From positions 434,001 to 498,000 of the forward strand of contig JAPLFR010000016.1 in NCBI GenBank assembly GCA_026390575.1: DNA of 64,000 nucleotides, in the 5' to 3' direction. The position numbers and the translations under genes were made by a program. Source of the stretch: Ignavibacteriales bacterium. Lineage in GTDB: Bacteria > Bacteroidota > Ignavibacteria > UBA10030. This document shows, one piece after another, positions 21,601 through 28,865 of the stretch. Under the pieces are notes generated by a model that saw only the letters and a list, made by a program, of their open reading frames with translations, had not been told where the DNA came from and searched no databases. Numbering within the stretch: position 1 is the stretch's first letter; every line of letters begins with the position of its first letter.

Positions 21601-21986
21601 ACAGTCTGAATACCTGTTACATCCTTATCATTGAATGAGATGTGGCCGGTACCTCCGGTTAAAGCCGAAGCCAACTGGATTCGCAGAGTGTAATTTCCCG
21701 CCTTTGTAACAGAGACCGTATACTCAATCCACTCCCCCGTACTCATCCAACCAACGCTGTACCCACCTGCAGAACAAGTCTCAACATCAACACCCTCGCT
21801 CAATCGGAATTGTCCCCCTTGATTCGCCGTGTCAAGATCGTGATACGCTATTCCTTCACCCCCCAGATCATATTCCTCAGCTTCAATTATTCCCGGAATA
21901 GAGTGCGGAGTTCCACCATACGGTGCTTGCTGCGCGAAAAGGCTCGGAATCCATAAAACGAAAGAGAAAATATAAAATCGGATCAT
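18633..21986 (-). CDS. Secreted CBM6-CotH-lamin-tail protein with T9SS sorting domain
   Basis: An 1117-aa secreted multidomain protein. The signal peptide (1-18) is followed by a CBM6-type carbohydrate-binding domain (about 28-172, IPGIIEAEEYD, GWMSTGEWIEYTV). Then come a chitobiase-C-like domain (about 190-275, RYTLNGSDPRED), a CotH kinase-like domain (about 320-700, CGLRLRGGYSRIG, HAFRFFFRKEYG, YHLYLNGMYWGLYQTQE, FIHDAEHTL), a second chitobiase-like repeat (FYTLDGTDPRAIGG), a lamin-tail domain (VRITEIHYNPLAEG) and a T9SS sorting domain (QNFPNPFNPTT). Its CBM6 suggests surface attachment to glycans, which the second CotH protein lacks. It is the first gene of the CotH cluster. AAGGAAG lies upstream of the ATG. 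Substrate and activity unknown. Confidence 0.9.
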   Translation of the reverse strand: MIRFYIFSFVLWIPSLFAQQAPYGGTPHSIPGIIEAEEYDLGGEGIAYHDLDTANQGGQFRLSEGVDVETCSAGGYSVGWMSTGEWIEYTVSVTKAGNYTLRIQLASALTGGTGHISFNDKDVTGIQTVPNTGGWQQWVLVEIPHIQLDSGLQVMKLTVDNAGYNISYFQFKEEIDYGELPDMPHYSAEHGFFTSPFDLTISSDSIGSVIRYTLNGSDPREDTGAIEIASPATIRIDPALTQNRTSTPAVVVRAYATINGVPVTNVGSQTYIFIDQVRNQANPGGAWPQTSFGTTPVDYEMDPDIVNSGAYNYLIDDALLQIPTICINTDIGNLFDASTGIYNHPTGRGIEWERPASVELIDPHKKEPGFQISCGLRLRGGYSRIGAQPKHAFRFFFRKEYGKGNLEYPLFGDEGVSKFDCVDLRTAQNYSWSYQGSHIAIFTRDLFSRDCQRDMGQPYTRSRQYHLYLNGMYWGLYQTQERSEASYAESYFGGDKSGYDVVKVDMNNGYSIEATDGTLDIYNQLWSASSSGFVSNEAYFKVQGRNMDGSVNINYPVLANIDNLIDYLLIIYYTGNFDAPLSAFMGNQRPNNFYGIYDRLGRNGFLFFIHDAEHTLMDQRYSENSDYGLDRTGPYFGTSIDQTYFNPQFLHEKLSKNIEYQVLFSDHIYRHFFNHGALTPLASQQRMAARSSEIDTAVIAESARWGDTKVHPARTKDDDWVPAVSWLMNSYFPTRTGVVLQQLKNDILYPSIDPPVFMSGTLEIQDNILALHAGGKVRLVNNNSSQVGSIFYTLDGTDPRAIGGSPSPSATDAGDEIELSINFNMVIKARVKNGTTWSALHEILLNTGEALSGVRITEIHYNPLAEGDISSTEFEFIELKNIGSTSLSLAGAHFVQGIEYTFPNGPVLLPNNFIVLASNAGMFQKRYGFAPTGEYNQQLDNSGERLTLVDVAGDTLFTVRYNDKAPWPDAADGSGYSIVAKNINGFGNPDSADYWRASLYIHGSPGRDDIVTGIEDASSRPPGKFQLNQNFPNPFNPTTTIGYQLMANSSVRITVCDLLGREVAVLVNQEQSAGSHSIEWDATKYSSGVYFYRLQAHEKSGGQIGSFIDTKKLVIVK

Positions 21987-22085
21987 CAGGTGCGCTTCCT
22001 TTCCGTTTTTAAAACCACTTTTGAAGAGTTATTCCACAAATGTTAAATATAATCATAGAAGCATATTATTCAGAAGTCTTACTAT

Positions 22086-23600
22086 TTATTTTACGAGCGC
22101 CATCTTCTTTAGCTGTACTTCATCGTCTGCTTGCAACTTGTATATATAAATACCGCTCGTTACATCCCTGCCAGAAAATATAACTTGATGATCTCCGGCA
22201 GTTTGAACACCATGTACAAGAACCCCTACTTCCCGACCCAATACATCAAACACTGAAAGACGGACAGGACCGCTTCTCTTTAATGCATAAGCAATCTTTG
22301 TGCTTGGGTTGAATGGATTTGGATAATTCTGGTTTAAGAAAAATATTGCCGGGTTTGGGTTAACATTAAGGATATTTACGCCTGTGCTGCCGCCAGTGGT
22401 TGTAATAAGCGTATCGATCATAGCTTTTATGATATCAGGATATACCTGAGCTCCTGTCGAACGGTCAAAAATACCCTCACCGGTATCACCGGTATACCCA
22501 TTATCCCAATAAATAGGTACTAAACCATGCCTATCAAGAGACCGTGTAATATATTCCATATAATAGAGACGATATCTTGCGTGTTCAGCATTGAGAGCAT
22601 CGCTTCCTAGAGTTAAACGGGCCATAGGACCATACTCGCCCAATATTACAGCATAGCCCTTATCGATAAACTTGGTTTTCATTTTCTGGAACTGACCATC
22701 AGCGTATGATTCATTTGCCCATGTCTCGGTTTTACTAGGGTCGGTGGCATTCTTCCCCCACTGAGTAATTGTACTACTAGTGTTTAATGTAAAATCATAT
22801 GGATCGTAATAATGAACTTCTACCATTAACCTGTTTGGTGTTACATCCGTAGGTATTGCAAAATAATTATAAGTATAATCAATATTTGTATTATAGCCTT
22901 GTACAGCTAAATAACGATATACATTACACCCACCCGTTGAACGTACTGTAGTGACAAAGGTCTGGTTAAAACTATTTTGAACGGTATAGTTCTCAACTGT
23001 TGGTCCTGAATAGACGTCTGTAATATGGATTTCATTCATGCCTGCGAACAGGAGATGACCACCATAATCACGAAAACGGATCGCAATCTGACGCCACATA
23101 GCTGCTAAACGATCATTTACGTATGCTTGCTGTGCATACGTCGGCTGTATCCAACCGCCGTCATAGTGTTCATTAATAATTGCGAACATACCGTCGTCTA
23201 ACACATAGCTGACAACCTGTTCAACACGGTCCAACCACGCTGGATCAATTGTAAATGTCGATGCATCAGAAAAATGGCTGCTCCACGCAACAGGAATACG
23301 GACTGAATGAAACCCAGCCGCTTTTATTGAATCGATGAGGCTTTGAGATATCATAGGATTTCCCCATGATGTTTCGCCGCCTATAGCATCTAATGAATTA
23401 CCAACATTCCATCCCGGAATCATCGCTTTAGCCAATTCAACAGAGGTCAAAGTACCCATCCCTGTTGTGTCAGCTGCAATACTATCAGCCGACAGCTTGG
23501 AGAGTTTACCAACATGTGTAATACCTCCGGTCTGGCCGAATAAAGGGAGAGTTAAAACTGGAACGATAAAACACATATTCATTAAGTACCGAATTTTCAT
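22086..23600 (-). CDS. GH5 endo-beta-glucanase with T9SS sorting domain
   Basis: A 504-aa secreted family GH5 enzyme, best matching the cellulase/xyloglucanase group (GH5_4-like). The signal peptide covers residues 1-22. The TIM barrel shows PGWNVGNSLDA, RIPVAW, the acid/base Glu190 in FAGMNEIH, VHYYDPYDF, the nucleophile Glu322 in VILGEYGP and IYWDNG. The C-terminal 80 residues are a T9SS sorting domain (QNYPNPFNPSTK, GIYIYKLQAD), so the enzyme should be on or released from the cell surface. It cuts beta-1,4-glucan or xyloglucan backbones; which one cannot be decided here. AGAGGAG precedes the ATG by seven bases. It is separated by about 100 bases from the CotH cluster and 296 from the IPT gene, so it is probably an independent unit. 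Confidence 0.93.
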   Translation of the reverse strand: MKIRYLMNMCFIVPVLTLPLFGQTGGITHVGKLSKLSADSIAADTTGMGTLTSVELAKAMIPGWNVGNSLDAIGGETSWGNPMISQSLIDSIKAAGFHSVRIPVAWSSHFSDASTFTIDPAWLDRVEQVVSYVLDDGMFAIINEHYDGGWIQPTYAQQAYVNDRLAAMWRQIAIRFRDYGGHLLFAGMNEIHITDVYSGPTVENYTVQNSFNQTFVTTVRSTGGCNVYRYLAVQGYNTNIDYTYNYFAIPTDVTPNRLMVEVHYYDPYDFTLNTSSTITQWGKNATDPSKTETWANESYADGQFQKMKTKFIDKGYAVILGEYGPMARLTLGSDALNAEHARYRLYYMEYITRSLDRHGLVPIYWDNGYTGDTGEGIFDRSTGAQVYPDIIKAMIDTLITTTGGSTGVNILNVNPNPAIFFLNQNYPNPFNPSTKIAYALKRSGPVRLSVFDVLGREVGVLVHGVQTAGDHQVIFSGRDVTSGIYIYKLQADDEVQLKKMALVK

Positions 23601-23774
23601 TTTCAGACTCCTCTGGATAAGAACTTTAACTAAACTATTCTACAGTTAATTTCACTTTGAGTCAATGCTGATCATCACCTAACTTTTGAGTGACAATGTT
23701 TTTAGTAAACCATATTGAGGATTTTATATATGGAAAGATATGTTCATTTCAAATCTGAATAACCAGACAAAGAA

Positions 23775-23810
23775 CAAAAAGGTCGGTTTAAGAGAAGCTG
23801 AACCGACCCT
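23775..23810 (-). terminator. Intrinsic terminator of the TonB receptor operon
   Basis: Stem GGTCGGTT (23781-23788) and AACCGACC (23801-23808) with a 12-base loop, flanked on the left by AAAAA. Read on the minus strand, this is a hairpin followed by TTTTTG, a standard intrinsic terminator about 90 bases after the stop of the IPT lipoprotein gene. The remainder of the 296-base gap 23601-23896 shows no gene. Confidence 0.8.
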
Positions 23811-23896
23811 TTTAATTCAGAATATTTTTCAGAATCATTTATCATTTTAAATCATCATAAGTTTCCTTCGCCTCATTGGAATGATTCAATATTCTC

Positions 23897-25150
23897 TCAA
23901 TAATTTGGCGCTCCGGATGTTCCTACATCAACCTTATAGACAATCCAATTTACTGCTGGGGTCACGTTTCCACTTATCATATAGAGTTTATCTCCAAAGC
24001 AAAACTGTTTGCAATAGGGCGGCAGAATAGCTTTGTAAAGAATATCCACTTGATTAGGTGATATTGGTGTACTCGTTGCATCAACAATCAGGATTGAATA
24101 CTGTGAATTTGTTCCAATGTACATCTTACTTCCATCTGCAGAAAAGGAAAATGCCTTTAATGGAATGGGACCGAATGCAGTATTAGTTAAGTCGAGTACT
24201 AATTCCGGGCTGCCTATCTTACTTGAATCAGTAATCGAATGGCGATATATTGCCTTTCTAGTCGCAGCATAAACATATCCGTTGAACACGCGCATACTTA
24301 AAACCGAATCAGTTGCATAATAGCCGTCATCTCTTCTTGATCGATTCGGACGTATTACTTGAATACCACTTTTTCGACCGGCTGTGTATAAATAACCGTT
24401 GGCGTCAAAGTCACCGCAAATAACATTTTTAACAGGAGCAAAAGTGTACCAAGTAGAATCTATTCCCGTTTGTAAGTCCACCATATGAATTTCTTTTGTG
24501 TTTGGGAAGATACTGTTTAGGTAATAGAGTTTTCCGTCAGTGCCAATTATTGCATCCGACGGCTCTTTCGTTGCAGTTCCTACTATCGTTTTTCCACCAG
24601 CCGGTGTTATTTTAAACACGCTAAAAGGAGTTGTCCCTTTCAATACGTACACGTTTTCATCTTTATCAACGGCAATAGCATTTATTTGAAAATTATCATT
24701 AAAAGAACCGAATCGTTGCATCACCGGATCAATTTTGTAAGGATCAGATTTTGCAGCAACTAATGCCGCATCCGAAACTATTTTTATTCTAATCGAATCA
24801 CCGGACAAATTTGGTCTTAGCATTTTTATTGCAGTTGGTGTACATTCGATAATATTTGCAGCTATATTGTCAAAATAGACGCCCTTATAGATGTTCGTTG
24901 TATCTCCATTTAAAAGATGAATGACTGTTGTATCTAGTGCGCCTTTGAATCCGGTTCCATGGATCGTAATGAAATTCACACCAGGGGCTGCCTCCTGCGC
25001 TGGATCGATGCTCGTAATAGTAACCTCTGTGGATGCCACTGGAGGACTATCCCACAAAGGCTCGGCAACATCATACTTACATCCGCTAGCCATCGCCAGT
25101 AAGAGTGATGCTATAACAGTTGTTCGTATATAAAAGATATTCATATTCAT
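23897..25150 (-). CDS. IPT/TIG-domain lipoprotein with beta-propeller-like repeats
   Basis: A 417-aa predicted outer-membrane or surface lipoprotein. The signal ends at a Cys at residue 24 (AMASGCKYD). An IPT/TIG immunoglobulin-like domain covers about 42-130 (ITSIDPAQEAAPGVNFITIHG). The rest looks like NHL or propeller blades (INAIAVDKDENVYVLKG, DAIIGTDGKLYYLN, CGDFDANGYLYTAG, FSFSADGSKMYIGTN). It is the last gene of the TonB-receptor operon, 19 bases after the PorV-family gene. In SusCD systems this slot usually holds glycan-binding lipoproteins (SusE/F), so a sugar-binding role at the surface is reasonable, but no binding residues can be identified. GGAAGGAAAG lies upstream of the ATG. Confidence 0.75.
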   Translation of the reverse strand: MNMNIFYIRTTVIASLLLAMASGCKYDVAEPLWDSPPVASTEVTITSIDPAQEAAPGVNFITIHGTGFKGALDTTVIHLLNGDTTNIYKGVYFDNIAANIIECTPTAIKMLRPNLSGDSIRIKIVSDAALVAAKSDPYKIDPVMQRFGSFNDNFQINAIAVDKDENVYVLKGTTPFSVFKITPAGGKTIVGTATKEPSDAIIGTDGKLYYLNSIFPNTKEIHMVDLQTGIDSTWYTFAPVKNVICGDFDANGYLYTAGRKSGIQVIRPNRSRRDDGYYATDSVLSMRVFNGYVYAATRKAIYRHSITDSSKIGSPELVLDLTNTAFGPIPLKAFSFSADGSKMYIGTNSQYSILIVDATSTPISPNQVDILYKAILPPYCKQFCFGDKLYMISGNVTPAVNWIVYKVDVGTSGAPNY

Positions 25151-25169
25151 ACTTTCTTTCCTTCCATTT

Positions 25170-26213
25170 TCACATAGAAATTCTGGCGGTCATTCGCTGC
25201 ACCTTATCGAATACACCAAACGGTGTATAGGCATAATCAACAGCAAAGCCAAATTGGGAAACACCCAATCCAAACGAAAGTCCATTTCCACCATTGTCAT
25301 TCGCATAACCACCACGCAGGAAAAGTATTTGCATGATTCGATATTCGACACCTATTTTAAGTTGCTCAGGATGATCATTGTAATGGCTTGCATCAATACT
25401 CAGAATAAGCGACTGATCCAATAGGCCCGTACCAATAAGATCCATCAGATCCATCGATATTCCAAGAGTGAATACCAAAGGAGCTTGAAAACTTTCTTCT
25501 GCATATTTCACTTCTCCGGAAAAATTACGCACTGACATACCAAACACGAGACTTTTAAAACCTGTTTTAAATTGTGTTCCAAAATCGAAAACCAACGGCG
25601 AAAGTTTATTTGTTACAAGAGAGGTATCTGCAATACGACGTTGACCGGTAGGATCAGTTGTGTCGGTCCGGATATTCACAGCGATCATTGATTCTCCTAA
25701 ATCTTGATGTACCCAACGAACATGAGCCCCTACGCCAAAACGATCCGTTAATTGTTTGGCATACCCGACACCAAGAGCTAAGGAGCTCAACTTGAACATG
25801 CCCGTATCATCATATCCCAGAGGAACAGATCTATTCACACGCGTACCATAAAATTCTCCGTAATCCACGCTCTGGACACTAAAACCAATAACTCCATAAT
25901 TTCCTTTTGCCGGACTGATAGCCACACTAAATGTGTAGTGTTTTATATCCGCTATCCATTGATTGATGCTAGCCGACATATCAAAAAATTTCTCCATCCC
26001 TGACATACCTGCAGGATTGGAAAATAACGCGCTGGAATTCAGCTGAAGACTCGTCAACGCATCTGCCATTGCAGCCGACCGCGCGTCCGATACCACGCTG
26101 AGAAATTGAAAGCCTGTCTGGGCTAATTTTTGATTGTCTTGAGCATACCCGCTGGTCAACAACAGACTTCCCATCAGAACACCTACGAATAATGCACATA
26201 CCTTATTTTTCAT
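25170..26213 (-). CDS. PorV/PorQ-family outer membrane barrel protein
   Basis: A 347-aa outer-membrane beta-barrel of the PorV/PorQ family, relatives of FadL. PorV shuttles T9SS cargo from translocon to attachment complex. The signal peptide ends near TSGYAQ. The conserved N-terminal segment is present (GFQFLSVVSDARSAAMADA, SSALFSNPAGM). Alternating beta strands run to the C-terminus, which ends FDKVQRMTARISM. In this operon it lies between the 873-aa surface-type protein and the IPT lipoprotein, with gaps of 11 and 19 bases. Hence it may serve as a dedicated surface-display or uptake component rather than the general T9SS shuttle (inference). AAGGAGATG precedes the ATG. Confidence 0.85.
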   Translation of the reverse strand: MKNKVCALFVGVLMGSLLLTSGYAQDNQKLAQTGFQFLSVVSDARSAAMADALTSLQLNSSALFSNPAGMSGMEKFFDMSASINQWIADIKHYTFSVAISPAKGNYGVIGFSVQSVDYGEFYGTRVNRSVPLGYDDTGMFKLSSLALGVGYAKQLTDRFGVGAHVRWVHQDLGESMIAVNIRTDTTDPTGQRRIADTSLVTNKLSPLVFDFGTQFKTGFKSLVFGMSVRNFSGEVKYAEESFQAPLVFTLGISMDLMDLIGTGLLDQSLILSIDASHYNDHPEQLKIGVEYRIMQILFLRGGYANDNGGNGLSFGLGVSQFGFAVDYAYTPFGVFDKVQRMTARISM

Positions 26214-26224
26214 TGATCATCTCC

Positions 26225-28846
26225 TTACCTGATGATAACAAACTTGCGAAATACTGATCCAAGATCGGTCGTTTCAACATAGAGAATATAAATACCACTG
26301 GCAATAATCTGCCCTGACGAAGTCTTCGAATCCCAAAGTTCATCACCCGTACCGTTCGTATGATTTTTCTCCCAAATAAGGTCGCCGCGCTCAGTGAAGA
26401 TTTTCAGTTTACATACACCCGGTAATCCGTAAAAGGCTAATCGGTCATATTGAGATTGGTCGCCAAACTGCAAGAACCGAGCACGAATATCATAAGGATT
26501 CGGAACAACTCGAACTAAATCCAACCCATGACCACTGGCAATTGCAAATAAGGTAACAAAACTTGAACCGCTAAAGGAAGCAACATCATGAGCGCTATAA
26601 TGAGAACCAGAGACCCAGTCTCCTCGAGATGCCATCGACTGCCAATGAGTCTTATCAATATCTGGAGTTATCACGCCATGAGTAATTCTGCTAATGCAAA
26701 GATAACTCGAACCATTATAGGATACAATATCATGTGTAGTATCAGCATAGCCAGAACTAGAAATCCATGATCCTTTATTAAATGCAACCGAATCTCCTTG
26801 AGATGTCAGCAATTGCCAATGAGTATTATCAAGCGTTGGTCTTGTCGTATCAGAAATAAGAAGTTTGCAAATATAAAACGAACTTTGATAGGATACAACA
26901 TCATGAGTATTGCTGCTATAATTAGTGCCACTCACCCAAGCTCCTTTATATTCTACTATTAATTTCCAAAAACTAGTATTAACATCTGGAGGAAAATTTG
27001 GAGGTATAACCGGTCGCTGCAGATTCGCTTGCCGGCTGGTCACCGTCCAAAACAGACTGCTGTAAAGAATCTCATTGGGTACCTGTGTGCCGTCATCTTT
27101 CGACTGGATGTAATAGTAATAGTCAAATCCTCTTTTTGCAGTGACATCATCAAAATGATTGACGGCATTGGATTTATTACATTCAAAGATTTTTTCATAA
27201 TTTGTTGTCCACTGCAAGACGGTCCCTACAGATCGGTAGATTACATAGCCGCCAAAGTGTGCTGCACCCTCAGCGTTGTTAGTCCAATCAAGCATAATCT
27301 TATCACTACCAGAAGTAACCGTAAACTGACTTGGTGGAGAAGGAGGCTGAGGAACGACATAACCAGCATCATAATTTTGTTTTGCGTTCCGATAAGTTTG
27401 CAGTATGTTATCCTTTCCCGTTTCACACCATCTGCGTTTGTATAAGTCTTCATCTGTCGTGGTGGATCCGTTTGGCATGACAAGTTGCGGTGCACCGGTA
27501 TTATTATGCCATTGCAGCCAGTTCGCACCAACCTCTCGACCCTTTTCCCAAGAGAGTCCGGATACTCCTTCAACAAAAACGATGTGAATACTAGAGTCCG
27601 GGGCAAGTCCGTTATAAGGACCAAATCCCTGACCCATAGCAACACCGCCACCCTCGTTTCTTTTTGGTTCCCTATAATTATCCGGGTAAGCGTTACCCAG
27701 CATGTCATCATGTTGTACTGGTGGATGTCCTTCAGTCATCACGGCATATCGAAGACTCATAAATGTTTCATCATACTGGCTCGGGGTAGTGTTCCCTAGA
27801 GGATTGTAATCACCACTAATATACCATGTCGTTCTTGGTTGGTTGGGATCATCTGTCTGATTCTGTGGAGTTAAGTCCGCATGCAAAGTTGCACAACCTG
27901 CATATTTAGCTGAACCCAGTGTGCCGCTTCCAGGATCAGTTAACTTAGGGCATCCCCAATCTTCTTCATATACAGACGTCCGAGGGGAAGTACCCCATGG
28001 ACCATAATAAGAATAGAAACCTCTCAATTGATAAAGAGGAGAAGTCGGATCATTAAACTCAGTGGCGCCCGGATCCTCTCCAAAAGCGTGATTCAGTGTA
28101 TTTTGTCCCCAATCAGATTCAAATGCCCCCCACGTTGCACCAGATCCACCAACAGTCACGCCGGCAAATGCATACCGATACTCGAAATATATCCAAACAC
28201 TATCCATCGTCTGCCTCGGTTGTTGAATAGTACCTGCGCCGTCAATAATACCTGTATTCTTGAAGACATAGTCGTAGATAAAGTAATTGCCGTGCTTTGA
28301 ATTGGCAAATGACATAACCTTTTTTGTTACTGAGATTCCCATAGAAGTATTATATTTCACCAATACCATACGATCACATGGGAGATATGGATCCACTTCA
28401 TCCAAAACATCATAGGTATCGAGAACCGTTGCACGCTGGCCGTCAACAAATACTTTTGGATGAGAGCTCTTCCCGATCAGTTTGAGTTCCTGTGGAAAGA
28501 TTTGAGTGGGGTCGGCAGGACCTTTAAAACCGGTGGAAATCACCTTTACACTTTTCACTTTCTTTTCTACCGGATCGCTAAAATTCTTGCAGCCAATCAT
28601 CAAACCTCTGTGTCGCATTACAGTTTGATCAAAATTATATTGAACGGGCCACGAAAAAAAATTGCTGCTCGTATTTGTGACGTTCCATTCAACTTCATAC
28701 TCCATGCCTAATTCACTAATAGGCGATTGCAAATCACCGACACGCAGCCATTTGATTTGCTGAGCATTCATCGTGTGAAAACTGCAAAAGATCAAGCAAC
28801 ACGCTGTGATGACAAAAAATCGATTTCTCATTTTTCGCTCTTTCAT
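26225..28846 (-). CDS. Large secreted protein with three CBM5/12-like repeats, TonB operon
   Basis: An 873-aa secreted protein of unknown function. The ATG at 28846 is preferred (AGAGG five bases upstream); in-frame ATGs at 28882 and 28831 are alternatives, the first overlapping the TonB gene. A signal peptide follows (FFVITACCLIFCSFHTMNAQ). The first 520 residues match nothing I can name. A fibronectin-III-like stretch appears next (PPSPPSQFTVTSGSDKIMLDW). Three repeats follow, each with the pattern G-x-W-x-S-G/S-x-x-Y, HDVVSY-type core and GSSY or SSFY, spaced by HWQ; they resemble CBM5/12-type chitin/cellulose-binding modules. The end is a FlgD/T9SS-like Ig domain (VRVVPNPYD, SGIYILYVETTD). 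It sits directly after the TonB receptor gene, where SusD would be expected. Confidence 0.8.
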   Translation of the reverse strand: MKERKMRNRFFVITACCLIFCSFHTMNAQQIKWLRVGDLQSPISELGMEYEVEWNVTNTSSNFFSWPVQYNFDQTVMRHRGLMIGCKNFSDPVEKKVKSVKVISTGFKGPADPTQIFPQELKLIGKSSHPKVFVDGQRATVLDTYDVLDEVDPYLPCDRMVLVKYNTSMGISVTKKVMSFANSKHGNYFIYDYVFKNTGIIDGAGTIQQPRQTMDSVWIYFEYRYAFAGVTVGGSGATWGAFESDWGQNTLNHAFGEDPGATEFNDPTSPLYQLRGFYSYYGPWGTSPRTSVYEEDWGCPKLTDPGSGTLGSAKYAGCATLHADLTPQNQTDDPNQPRTTWYISGDYNPLGNTTPSQYDETFMSLRYAVMTEGHPPVQHDDMLGNAYPDNYREPKRNEGGGVAMGQGFGPYNGLAPDSSIHIVFVEGVSGLSWEKGREVGANWLQWHNNTGAPQLVMPNGSTTTDEDLYKRRWCETGKDNILQTYRNAKQNYDAGYVVPQPPSPPSQFTVTSGSDKIMLDWTNNAEGAAHFGGYVIYRSVGTVLQWTTNYEKIFECNKSNAVNHFDDVTAKRGFDYYYYIQSKDDGTQVPNEILYSSLFWTVTSRQANLQRPVIPPNFPPDVNTSFWKLIVEYKGAWVSGTNYSSNTHDVVSYQSSFYICKLLISDTTRPTLDNTHWQLLTSQGDSVAFNKGSWISSSGYADTTHDIVSYNGSSYLCISRITHGVITPDIDKTHWQSMASRGDWVSGSHYSAHDVASFSGSSFVTLFAIASGHGLDLVRVVPNPYDIRARFLQFGDQSQYDRLAFYGLPGVCKLKIFTERGDLIWEKNHTNGTGDELWDSKTSSGQIIASGIYILYVETTDLGSVFRKFVIIR

Positions 28847-28865
28847 AAATGCCTCTATTCGTTTG

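Noticed and set aside
27241-27711. 156-codon minus-strand frame inside the 873-aa surface-protein gene
   Set aside because: It is in another frame of the same strand as a well-supported gene and has no recognisable motif.
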